Shown in pieces: positions 1 through 6,023 of a stretch of 7,709 nt of DNA. The DNA is from PWQG01 sp051747985 (lineage in GTDB: Bacteria > Pseudomonadota > Gammaproteobacteria > Pseudomonadales > Pseudohongiellaceae), in assembly GCA_051747985.1 (NCBI GenBank), contig JBNJGU010000144.1, positions 1 to 7,709 of the forward strand. Direction: 5' to 3'. The stretch's first letter is position 1; the number at the start of each line of letters is the position of its first letter. Below the pieces are notes generated by a model. It saw only the letters and a program-made list of their open reading frames with translations. It made no database searches and had not been told where the DNA came from. The position numbers and the translations under genes were made by a program.

Positions 1-315
1 CACAGTGCCATCGCCTACCAGGCCACATTGAAAGGCCTGAGTAAACTCAGCGTCAATGCGGAACGATTGCAGGCCGATCTGGACGATGCCTGGGAAGTAC
101 TGGCCGAACCGGTGCAGACCGTGATGCGTCGCTACGGTGTCGAGCAGGCCTACGAGAAGCTCAAGGAGCTGACGCGAGGTCAACGCATGGATGCCGCGAA
201 ACTGTCCACTTTCATCGATTCACTGGAGATCCCGGAGGAGGCCCGACAACAACTGCGGGCACTGCGTCCCGAGACCTATACCGGCAACGCGAAAGACCAG
301 GCGGGTGGCATCTGA
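1..315 (+). CDS. purB: Adenylosuccinate lyase, C-terminal part (5' end outside window)
   Basis: This is the last 104 codons of purB, open from the first base of the window to TGA at 313-315. Adenylosuccinate lyase acts twice in purine synthesis: it releases fumarate from SAICAR to give AICAR, and from adenylosuccinate to give AMP. The visible part is the C-terminal helical domain. The stretches WEVLAEPVQTVMRRYG and YEKLKELTRG are nearly identical to the E. coli PurB C-terminus as I remember it, and the distance from them to the stop also agrees. The catalytic residues lie upstream of the window. Only 5 bases separate the stop from the next gene, so purB is probably the upstream member of a + strand operon with roxA. 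An internal TTG at 28 is not the start, because the frame is open and homologous right up to base 1. Confidence 0.95.
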   Translation, partial: HSAIAYQATLKGLSKLSVNAERLQADLDDAWEVLAEPVQTVMRRYGVEQAYEKLKELTRGQRMDAAKLSTFIDSLEIPEEARQQLRALRPETYTGNAKDQAGGI

Positions 316-320
316 ACTCC

Positions 321-1487
321 ATGCACCTGTTTCCAGAGGGATTCGACCGTTCCGCGTTTCTGCGTGATCATTGGCAGAAACGTCCCCTGCTGATCCGTGG
401 CGAGGCTCCATTCACCGATCCGCTGGATGCCGACGAGCTGGCGGGCCTGGCCTGCGAGGACTCGGTGGAATCTCGACTGATCCGGCATGATGACGACGGA
501 CAGGAATGGCGCCTGGAACACGGGCCTTTTGACCCGCAACGACTGTCGGACCTGGGTGAACGGAATTTCTGTCTGCTGGTGCAGGCCGTCGATCAGTGGC
601 ACCCGTCTGCCCGCGCGCTGTTGCAGGCCTTCGACTTTCTGCCGGGATGGCGATTGGACGACATCATGGCCAGCTGCTCGGGTGACGGTGGCAGTGCCGG
701 CCCCCACTTCGACTACTATGATGTGTTCCTGATCCAGGGCAGCGGCAGCAAGCGTTGGCACATCGGACCGGTCTGCGATTCGGAAACGGACGTCGATGAA
801 TCCAGTGGATTGCGCCTGCTTCGGTCATTCAGGGCCACGGAGGAATATGAAGTCCATGCCGGCGACATTCTCTATATCCCGGCCCGCTACGCCCACCACG
901 GCGTGGCCGTGGGCACGTCGCTGACCTGGTCGGTCGGCTTCAGGGCGCCCGCTCATGCCGATATCATCACGGGGCTGGCCAGCTTCCTGGCCGAACGTTG
1001 TCCGCCCGAGGCGCGTTTCCAGGACCAGCGGCCGGAATTACCGGGCCGTATCGGCGAGATTCCACCGGCAACCGGACAGCAATTAAAGCAGATTATCGCC
1101 AGTATCTTGCAGGATGATGATTTCATTACCTGGTTTGGTGAACACATGACCCGACCACGCTACCCGGATCTATTGTTGGAAGATGAGACCGAGACCGACC
1201 TGCCTGCCCATCTGCGACACCGGCTACCCTTATACAAGGCCCCCGGTGCCCGCTTTGCCTTCACTTGTCATACGGATCGACTGCAGGTGTTTGCCGACGG
1301 ACATTCGCTGGATTGCCCGCTCACGCTGCTTCCGTTGGTGGAAACCCTGGGTGATCACCGTCATGACAGGATCACCCTTTCAATGGACCAGTCGGTCTCC
1401 GACGCGGCCATGCCGCTGCTGGAGACCCTGTACAATCAGGGCAGCCTGTTGAAGGAGCCACCCTATGATGATCCGGACATCGACTGA
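321..1487 (+). CDS. roxA: Ribosomal oxygenase RoxA/YcfD-type (JmjC/cupin 2-oxoglutarate, Fe(II)-dependent)
   Basis: The 388-residue product is about the length of E. coli YcfD/RoxA (373 aa). That family hydroxylates an arginine of 50S ribosomal protein L16, using Fe(II), 2-oxoglutarate and oxygen. The JmjC-type double-stranded beta-helix fills roughly residues 90-210. The iron ligands are visible as the HxD pair H129 and D131 (in GPHFDYYDVFLIQG) and the distal H192 in IPARYAHHG. Their spacing matches H125/D127/H187 of E. coli. K144 falls where I recall an arginine contacting 2-oxoglutarate in the E. coli enzyme. The rest (about 215-388) corresponds to the dimerisation and winged-helix parts of the family. 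The ATG at 321 lies 5 bases after the purB stop and has no strong Shine-Dalgarno, so translational coupling to purB is likely. The 3' end overlaps the next gene by 23 bases. L16 as the substrate is inferred from the family. Confidence 0.92.
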   Translation: MHLFPEGFDRSAFLRDHWQKRPLLIRGEAPFTDPLDADELAGLACEDSVESRLIRHDDDGQEWRLEHGPFDPQRLSDLGERNFCLLVQAVDQWHPSARALLQAFDFLPGWRLDDIMASCSGDGGSAGPHFDYYDVFLIQGSGSKRWHIGPVCDSETDVDESSGLRLLRSFRATEEYEVHAGDILYIPARYAHHGVAVGTSLTWSVGFRAPAHADIITGLASFLAERCPPEARFQDQRPELPGRIGEIPPATGQQLKQIIASILQDDDFITWFGEHMTRPRYPDLLLEDETETDLPAHLRHRLPLYKAPGARFAFTCHTDRLQVFADGHSLDCPLTLLPLVETLGDHRHDRITLSMDQSVSDAAMPLLETLYNQGSLLKEPPYDDPDID

Positions 1488-2118
1488 CGCCCCCACATCT
1501 TTGCCTTTGATCCTGATGATGGCGGCGTTGTGCCTGACCGTGCTCCTGCCCGTATCGGGACAGGCGCAGGATGGCGGCAATGTGCTGCGTGTCGAACGCT
1601 TTCAGATCGACCACCGTGATCCTTCCGGGATCCGTGAGGCACTGGCGCCCTTGCTGCGCGAACAGGAGCACATCGGAGTGATCGGCGACTGGCTGGTGGT
1701 GGCGGCCACGAACAGCACCAGGAGCCGCATACGCGAACAGCTTGACTCCCTGGATACCCCGATCCGGCGGCTGGAAGTCACCCTGTCCATCAATACGCCC
1801 GAAGGACAGTCCGGAGACGGGGCGCCTCAGCCGGTCATACGGGATCTGCTGGTCGAGACCGGACAACTCATCCGCCTGGATCTGCCCGTCGCGTACCCGA
1901 CCGAGGCGGCGCCACCGACAACGGAAACAGAAACTGAAACAGACAATCAGCTCAGTTTCCGGCTGGAGACCGTGCAACGCAGACTGCGGGTCTCCCATGT
2001 CATCCATCCGGCTGACGCGGAGGTAGATCCTGACACGGGCACACAACAACGGATCGATACCGGTGACTGGCAGGCGCTCGATGAAGGTATCGACATCCGC
2101 GTGCGCCCGCTGAACTGA
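1465..2118 (+). CDS. Exported protein with secretin N-domain-like fold, function unknown
   Basis: I do not recognise this 217-residue protein as a named gene. It has a signal peptide: a short basic start with R4, a hydrophobic core at about residues 13-30, and a likely cleavage after A34 in SGQAQ. C23 is not in a proper lipobox, so a soluble periplasmic protein is more likely than a lipoprotein. Residues about 42-105 read like the beta-alpha-beta unit of secretin N1/NolW-type domains, with an RDPSGIREALAPLL helix, then GDWLVVAATNSTRSRI, then LDSLDTPIRRLEVTLSI. A Thr-Glu repeat linker (about 153-160) leads to a second beta-rich part, about 161-217. No secretin beta-barrel follows. GAAGGAG at 1451-1457, 7 bases before the ATG at 1465, supports this start; ATG at 1468 is the alternative. 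The gene overlaps the roxA 3' end and lies 11 bases before pabB, so it is cotranscribed with cytosolic enzymes that give no clue to its job. Confidence 0.8.
   Translation: MMIRTSTDAPTSLPLILMMAALCLTVLLPVSGQAQDGGNVLRVERFQIDHRDPSGIREALAPLLREQEHIGVIGDWLVVAATNSTRSRIREQLDSLDTPIRRLEVTLSINTPEGQSGDGAPQPVIRDLLVETGQLIRLDLPVAYPTEAAPPTTETETETDNQLSFRLETVQRRLRVSHVIHPADAEVDPDTGTQQRIDTGDWQALDEGIDIRVRPLN
1921..1944 (+). repeat. Hexanucleotide tandem repeat encoding a Thr-Glu linker
   Basis: Four in-frame copies of the six-base unit ACN-GAA (the last ends in GAC) encode Thr-Glu three times and then Thr-Asp, directly after a Pro-Pro-Thr. The repeat lies between the secretin N-like domain and the C-terminal beta-rich part of the exported protein, so it most likely forms a flexible acidic linker. 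Copy number could change by slippage without shifting the frame, because the unit is a multiple of three. Confidence 0.7.
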
Positions 2119-2129
2119 CCGGAGCGCGC

Positions 2130-3512
2130 ATGCCAGCACTGGACGTGGAATCACTGCCCTACCACCGGGACAGCGCACCGTGGATGCGGCGTCTGGCGGT
2201 CCTGGAAGGCGCCGCTTTTCTGGACAGCGGTCTGAGCTCACAGCCTCATGCCTGCTTCGATATTCTGACGGCCTTGCCCGATGCTGTCCTGAGTCAACCC
2301 TCCGATGCCGAAAATACGGGGGAAGATCCTTTTGCACAGATACAGCAATGGCTGGCAGCCCACACGCCACCGGCCCAAGTGCTGGCCGACGAGCGTCTGC
2401 GGCAGTTGCCTTTCCGGGGCGGTGCCATCGGCCACCTTGGCTATGAAACCAGACAGGATCTGACAACGTTCCGCAGGCGTCCGCATGCCGAGGGGCATCC
2501 ACAACCCGGATTGCCGGTGGTGCATCTGGGGCTGTATCAATGGGCGCTGACAGTGGACCATCAGCAACATCGCAGTACGCTGTTTTTCCTGCCGGGCTGC
2601 GCCGAACATGTCCGCCAGCGGGTCCGCGCGGCGCTCCGGGCGCCCGTGCCGAGTCCATCAGGGACATTCCGGCTGTCGACCCCGTTCCGCGCCAGCATGG
2701 ATCGCAATACCTACCTGCAAGCCTTTGATCGGCTCATGGAGTGGATCCGGGCCGGCGACTGCTATCAGGCCAACCTGGCACAGCGCTTCCATGCCGCCTA
2801 TACCGGTGACCCCCTGTCGGCCTACCTGCACCTGCGTCGGAACAGCCACAGTCCTTTTTCCGCCTATCTGAGACCCACCCCGGACGGGGCTGTTCTGAGC
2901 CTTTCTCCCGAGCGGTTTCTCCGGGTGGAGGACCAGCAGGTATTGACGCAGCCGATCAAGGGAACACGCCGGCGCGGCCTGAGCAGAGACGAGGACCGGG
3001 CGCTTGCCGACTCACTGCGCGGCAGTGCCAAGGACCGGGCCGAGAACCTGATGATCGTGGACCTGCTGCGCAATGATCTGGGCAGCCGCTGCCAGACCGG
3101 CAGCGTGCAGGTGAAATCACTGTTCGAACTGCAGTCCTACAGCGCAGTGCACCACCTGGTCAGTTCCATAACGGGCCGCCTGCGCGACGGTGACCACGCA
3201 CTGGCGCTGCTACGGGCCTGCTTCCCCGGCGGATCGATCACCGGGGCGCCCAAGATCCGCGCCATGGAGATCATCGACACGCTGGAGCCGGATCATCGCT
3301 CGGTCTACTGTGGCAGCATCATCCGGGCCGGGTTTGATGGCAATCTCGACAGCAATATCGCCATCCGCACCCTGGCCTGCGACGATGAGCATGTGTACTG
3401 CTGGGGCGGCGGCGGCATCGTGTCGGACTCCGATGGCGATCTGGAATATCAGGAGTCCATTGACAAAATATCTCTTATGATCAGCAACCTGGAATCTTTA
3501 TCTTACAGATGA
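2130..3512 (+). CDS. pabB: Aminodeoxychorismate synthase component I
   Basis: The 460-residue product converts chorismate to 4-amino-4-deoxychorismate, using ammonia from the PabA glutaminase subunit, on the way to p-aminobenzoate and folate. The N-terminal part starts with LPYHRDSAPWMRRL, like E. coli PabB (453 aa). The chorismate-binding domain runs from about residue 190 to 455. The decisive mark is PIKGT with K277: PabB enzymes have lysine here (K274 in E. coli) where anthranilate synthase TrpE has alanine. Further family motifs are ENLMIVDLLRNDLG, FPGGSITGAPK (365-375) and a C-terminal GGGGIVSDSD. No glutaminase or lyase domain is fused, so PabA and PabC must be encoded elsewhere. GGAG at 2121-2124, 5 bases before the ATG, fixes the start. 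The gene ends 12 bases before the convergent thrH. An isochorismate synthase or TrpE is unlikely because of K277 and the N-terminal match. Confidence 0.95.
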   Translation: MPALDVESLPYHRDSAPWMRRLAVLEGAAFLDSGLSSQPHACFDILTALPDAVLSQPSDAENTGEDPFAQIQQWLAAHTPPAQVLADERLRQLPFRGGAIGHLGYETRQDLTTFRRRPHAEGHPQPGLPVVHLGLYQWALTVDHQQHRSTLFFLPGCAEHVRQRVRAALRAPVPSPSGTFRLSTPFRASMDRNTYLQAFDRLMEWIRAGDCYQANLAQRFHAAYTGDPLSAYLHLRRNSHSPFSAYLRPTPDGAVLSLSPERFLRVEDQQVLTQPIKGTRRRGLSRDEDRALADSLRGSAKDRAENLMIVDLLRNDLGSRCQTGSVQVKSLFELQSYSAVHHLVSSITGRLRDGDHALALLRACFPGGSITGAPKIRAMEIIDTLEPDHRSVYCGSIIRAGFDGNLDSNIAIRTLACDDEHVYCWGGGGIVSDSDGDLEYQESIDKISLMISNLESLSYR

Positions 3513-3524
3513 CATGATATGAGG

Positions 3525-4142
3525 TCACAGGGTGAGACTGCGCTCACTCGCCTCCACAAATGCCTGCTTCAGTGCTTCATAGTCATGCACGGCCGGGAAC
3601 TGGGGAAATTCCCGGATCACATTGTCAGGGGCACTGAACAGGATACCGGCATCGGCCTCGGCCAGCATGGTGGTATCGTTGTACGAGTCGCCAGCGGCAA
3701 TGCAACGGAACCGCAGACTGTGGAATGCCTTCACGCATTGTCGTTTGGGGTCTTTCTGACGCAGCCGATAGTCGACGATACGCCCCTGTTCGTCCGCCAC
3801 CAGGCGGTGACAGAACAACGTCGGAAACCCGAGCTGACGCATCAATGGCTGAGAGAACTCGTAGAACGTGTCGGACAGGATCACCACCTGGAAGCGCTCC
3901 CGCAGCCAGTCGACGAACTCTACAGCGCCGGGCAACGGTGACAGTCCGGCGATGACTTCCTGGATATCCGGCAATCCCAGGTTGTGCTCGCGCAGCAGCC
4001 GCAGGCGCTGCTGCATCAACACATCATAGTCGGGAATGTCCCGGGTGGTCGCGCGCAATTCATCGATACCGGTCCGCTCGGCAAAGCCGATCCAGATTTC
4101 CGGCACCAGTACCCCTTCCAGGTCAAGACAGGCAATTTCCAA
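3525..4142 (-). CDS. thrH: Phosphoserine phosphatase / homoserine phosphotransferase ThrH
   Basis: This is a 205-residue HAD-superfamily enzyme, very close along its whole length to Pseudomonas aeruginosa ThrH, also 205 aa as I recall. That protein dephosphorylates phosphoserine and can pass the phosphate to homoserine. Visible HAD motifs are DLEG with nucleophile D7, ILSD (S90, D91), a lysine in the QKDPKRQ segment (130-135), and GDSYND (151-156). The stretches VEFVDWLRERFQVVILSD and YEFSQPLMRQLGFPTL are almost unchanged from the Pseudomonas protein. I chose TTG at 4142-4140 as the start: it aligns with the homologue's first residue (MEIACLDLEG) and has GAGG at 4152-4149 with a 6-base spacer. 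A TTG at 4154 would add four residues and bury that ribosome site. The gene converges on pabB and diverges from cysH, which is the gene order I recall from Pseudomonas. Confidence 0.93.
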   Translation of the reverse strand: MEIACLDLEGVLVPEIWIGFAERTGIDELRATTRDIPDYDVLMQQRLRLLREHNLGLPDIQEVIAGLSPLPGAVEFVDWLRERFQVVILSDTFYEFSQPLMRQLGFPTLFCHRLVADEQGRIVDYRLRQKDPKRQCVKAFHSLRFRCIAAGDSYNDTTMLAEADAGILFSAPDNVIREFPQFPAVHDYEALKQAFVEASERSLTL

Positions 4143-4148
4143 GAGACA

Positions 4149-4152
4149 CCTC
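4149..4152 (-). promoter_or_regulatory. Ribosome binding site that decides the thrH start
   Basis: On the minus strand GAGG at 4152-4149 is followed by six bases and then the TTG start codon at 4142-4140. This core would lie inside the coding region if the more distal TTG at 4154 were used, so it favours the shorter 205-residue ThrH. Confidence 0.6.
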
Positions 4153-4165
4153 AATAGACAGATCC

Positions 4166-4186
4166 GTAGAAAACTCGGAATTCTAC
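4166..4186. repeat. Short inverted repeat GTAGAA-N9-TTCTAC upstream of thrH
   Basis: Perfect 6-base arms at 4166-4171 and 4181-4186 surround a 9-base spacer and overlap the best -10-like box for thrH on the minus strand. It could be a regulator-binding dyad or a weak hairpin. The short AT-rich arms make a strong RNA hairpin unlikely. Confidence 0.4.
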
Positions 4187-4292
4187 AACATCTCCGGTCG
4201 CCAGGCCCACCGGTGCCGCACGCTTTACGCCGACCGGCTTTTGTTTCAGAATGCGCTCCTCCCCGCGATGGCTGAAGCAGAGAGATCCACCG

Positions 4293-5027
4293 ATGATCAC
4301 ACCGGACAATATTGAAGAGACCGATGCGCGTTTCCAGACCATGGAGCCACGGGACATCCTGAAGGAAGTCCTGGAGCAGGTCGGAAACATCACCGTGTCA
4401 TTCAGCGGCGCCGAGGATGTCGCGCTGGTACTGATGACCTGGAAACTGCGCAAGGACATTCCGGTGTTCACCCTGGATACCGGGCGACTGCATCCGGAAA
4501 CCTACCGGTTCATCGAGGAAGTCAGGGAGACCTACGCTCTCCGGCTGGAATTCCTCTACCCCGACACCGGGGCCATACAGGACCTGGTAAACCGCAAGGG
4601 ACTGTTCAGCTTTTACCGCGACGGTCATGAGGAATGCTGCGGCATCCGCAAGATTGAGCCCCTGAAGCGCAAGCTGGCCACGGTAGATGCATGGATCACC
4701 GGACAGCGCCGCGACCAGAGTCCGACCCGGACCGAGGTGCCGGTGGCACAGATCGACCGCAACGTCTCCACCGCCGAGCACACCGTGTTGAAATTCAATC
4801 CCTTCGCCAACTGGACCTCCGCGCAGGTCTGGGAATACATCCGCATGTTCGACCTGCCCTATAACCCCCTGCATGACCGGGGTTTCGTCAGCATCGGTTG
4901 CGAGCCCTGCACGCGCCCTATCGGCCCCAATCAGCACGAACGCGAGGGACGCTGGTGGTGGGAGGAAGCGACCGCCCGGGAATGCGGCCTGCACCTGGAC
5001 AACCTGATTGCGCGCGGAAGCTCCTGA
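4293..5027 (+). CDS. cysH: Adenylyl-sulfate (APS) reductase, assimilatory, [4Fe-4S] type
   Basis: The 244-residue product reduces adenylyl sulfate to sulfite with thioredoxin, releasing AMP. Family features in order are the nucleotide-binding loop SFSGAEDVAL (36-45), LDTGRLHPET (61-70), EECCGIRKIEPL with C115 and C116, NPFANWTSAQVW (169-180), GCEPCTRPI with C203 and C206, and the C-terminal RECGLH with C231. The C-C plus C-x-x-C set binds a [4Fe-4S] cluster in APS reductases and is absent from E. coli PAPS reductase, so APS is the predicted substrate. C231 is the expected catalytic cysteine forming the thiosulfonate; the spacings match the P. aeruginosa enzyme as I recall it. The start is ATG 4293, with only a weak GAGA about 8 bases upstream. 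The in-frame ATG 4251 would add 14 residues that have no ribosome site and do not resemble the family. The gene converges on cysB, the usual regulator of such genes. Confidence 0.94.
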   Translation: MITPDNIEETDARFQTMEPRDILKEVLEQVGNITVSFSGAEDVALVLMTWKLRKDIPVFTLDTGRLHPETYRFIEEVRETYALRLEFLYPDTGAIQDLVNRKGLFSFYRDGHEECCGIRKIEPLKRKLATVDAWITGQRRDQSPTRTEVPVAQIDRNVSTAEHTVLKFNPFANWTSAQVWEYIRMFDLPYNPLHDRGFVSIGCEPCTRPIGPNQHEREGRWWWEEATARECGLHLDNLIARGSS

Positions 5028-5047
5028 GCGGGACACGCCCGGCGCTC
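5026..5047. terminator. Weak hairpin spanning the cysH and cysB stop codons
   Basis: GAGCG at 5026-5030 can pair with CGCTC at 5043-5047, and GGG and CCC inside could add pairs with a bulge. The dyad covers the convergent stops of both genes and the 18 bases between them. There is no T-run on either side, so it is not a classical intrinsic terminator. It may only protect 3' ends or be chance. Confidence 0.25.
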
Positions 5048-6023
5048 AATACGGGGGGACCGGCTGGTCTTCCAACAGTGCATCAACCTCACTCTGCGTA
5101 CGGCAGGCCAGCAGACGATCCAGCAGCGGCGCTTCGAGCTGTGACGCGAACAGCTGTATGAAATCCCGCATGTAGCTTCGCATCACCGTATTGCGGCGGA
5201 AACCGATCCGGGTGACGCTGTCATCGAACAGGTGACTGGCATCCAGCGCCCGCAGGCCGCTGTCCTGGTCTTCCTCATAGGCCATGCTGGCGACAATGCC
5301 GATACCCAGTCCCAGACGCACATAGGTCTTGATCACATCCGCATCCGCCGCGGTGAACACGACATTGGGCGCCAGTCCCTTGTGCTGAAAGGCTTCATCA
5401 AGCTGGGAACGGCCAGTGAAACCGAACACATAGGTCACTATGGGCCATTGCGCCACATCCTCGAGCGTCAGCGGCCGTTGAAGCGCCAGCAACGGGTGCC
5501 CGTCCGGGACCAGTATGCTGCGGTTCCAGCGATAGCAGGGCAGCATGATCAGATCGCTGAACAGCTCCATGGCTTCAGTGGCGATGGCAAAATCGACCAT
5601 GCCACGCGCCGCCATCTCCGCAATCTGCACCGGGGTGCCCTGTTGCAGGTTCAGGTTCACGTCCGGATAACGACCGATGAACTCGCGTATGACCGGCGGC
5701 AACACATACCGGCTCTGCGTATGCGTGGTGGCGATGCTGAGCCGCCCCCGTCTCGGATCTGAATACTCCTGCGCCAGATCGCGGATATTGCGGGTGGTGT
5801 GCAACACCTTCTCGGCCATCGCCAGGATTTCCTCCCCGGCCGCACTCAATCCCGTGATCTGCTTGCCATGACGCGCGAACAGCGTCACGCCCAGTTCGTC
5901 CTCGAGCGCCAGAATCTGTTTGCTGACGCCGGGCTGCGAGGTATGCAGTCGACGGGCGGTGGCCGAGACACTGAAGTCGTTACGGCTGATTTCCACCAGA
6001 TAGCGCAGCTGCTGCAATTTCAC
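5046..6023 (-). CDS. cysB: LysR-type transcriptional regulator CysB
   Basis: The 325-residue product matches E. coli CysB (324 aa) from end to end. CysB is the cytoplasmic activator of sulfate-assimilation genes; N-acetylserine is its inducer, and sulfide and thiosulfate oppose it. The winged helix-turn-helix occupies about residues 1-65 (MKLQQLRYLVE, then TSQPGVSKQILALEDELG). The effector domain contains SIATTHTQSRYVLP with T100, T102 and Q103, which are ligand-pocket residues at the same numbers in the E. coli protein, plus MLPCYRWNR, YVFGFTGRSQLD and DADVIKTYVRLGLGIGI. These CysB-specific blocks separate it from a general LysR regulator; a Cbl-like paralogue is the main alternative. The start is GTG at 6023-6021, overlapping the TGA of the upstream nucleotidase gene (GTGA), with GGAGG at 6035-6031 and a 7-base spacer. 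It is therefore the second gene of a translationally coupled pair. Confidence 0.94.
   Translation of the reverse strand: MKLQQLRYLVEISRNDFSVSATARRLHTSQPGVSKQILALEDELGVTLFARHGKQITGLSAAGEEILAMAEKVLHTTRNIRDLAQEYSDPRRGRLSIATTHTQSRYVLPPVIREFIGRYPDVNLNLQQGTPVQIAEMAARGMVDFAIATEAMELFSDLIMLPCYRWNRSILVPDGHPLLALQRPLTLEDVAQWPIVTYVFGFTGRSQLDEAFQHKGLAPNVVFTAADADVIKTYVRLGLGIGIVASMAYEEDQDSGLRALDASHLFDDSVTRIGFRRNTVMRSYMRDFIQLFASQLEAPLLDRLLACRTQSEVDALLEDQPVPPY

Larger units (their letters stand above)
4143..4292. promoter_or_regulatory. Divergent thrH-cysH intergenic region with possible promoters
   Basis: This is about 150 bases between the divergent starts of thrH and cysH, so it should hold promoters for both. 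On the + strand TTTACG (4224-4229), 17 bases and CAGAAT (4247-4252) each match 4 of 6 sigma-70 consensus bases. They would start a cysH transcript near 4260 with a leader of about 30 bases. On the - strand TAGAAT (4185-4180) matches a -10 box at 5 of 6 but has no good -35 at the right distance, so it may depend on an activator. Other structures are the inverted repeat at 4166-4186 and an 8-base palindrome CACCGGTG at 4208-4215. CysB sites are poorly conserved, so I cannot mark one by eye. No additional gene is visible here. Confidence 0.35.

Noticed and set aside
1531..1536. C23 in the signal peptide of the exported protein as a lipobox cysteine
   Set aside because: The preceding residues are Ala-Ala-Leu, so small residues are missing at -1, and the hydrophobic core continues beyond the cysteine; a normal cleavage after A34 fits better.
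1372..2667. A 431-codon open frame on the minus strand across roxA, the exported-protein gene and pabB
   Set aside because: It lies antisense to three well-supported genes, its translation is rich in Arg, Pro and Ala as expected of a GC-rich shadow frame, and it shows no recognisable domain.
3510..3527. TGAC/GTCA mini-dyad between pabB and thrH as a bidirectional terminator
   Set aside because: The stem has only four pairs and there is no T-run on either strand; chance is the simplest explanation.
3519..3941. Open frame opposite thrH (140 codons, + strand)
   Set aside because: It is fully antisense to a highly conserved gene, with no ribosome site and no recognisable protein family.
4251..4292. 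Upstream ATG start for cysH adding 14 residues
   Set aside because: There is no ribosome site before it, the extra residues do not resemble the family, and it would overlap the likely promoter; ATG 4293 gives a normal N-terminus.
4268..4315. A 15-codon ATG frame overlapping the cysH start, considered as a leader peptide
   Set aside because: It has no Shine-Dalgarno, contains no cysteine codons that could sense sulfur supply, and is not associated with a visible attenuator hairpin.
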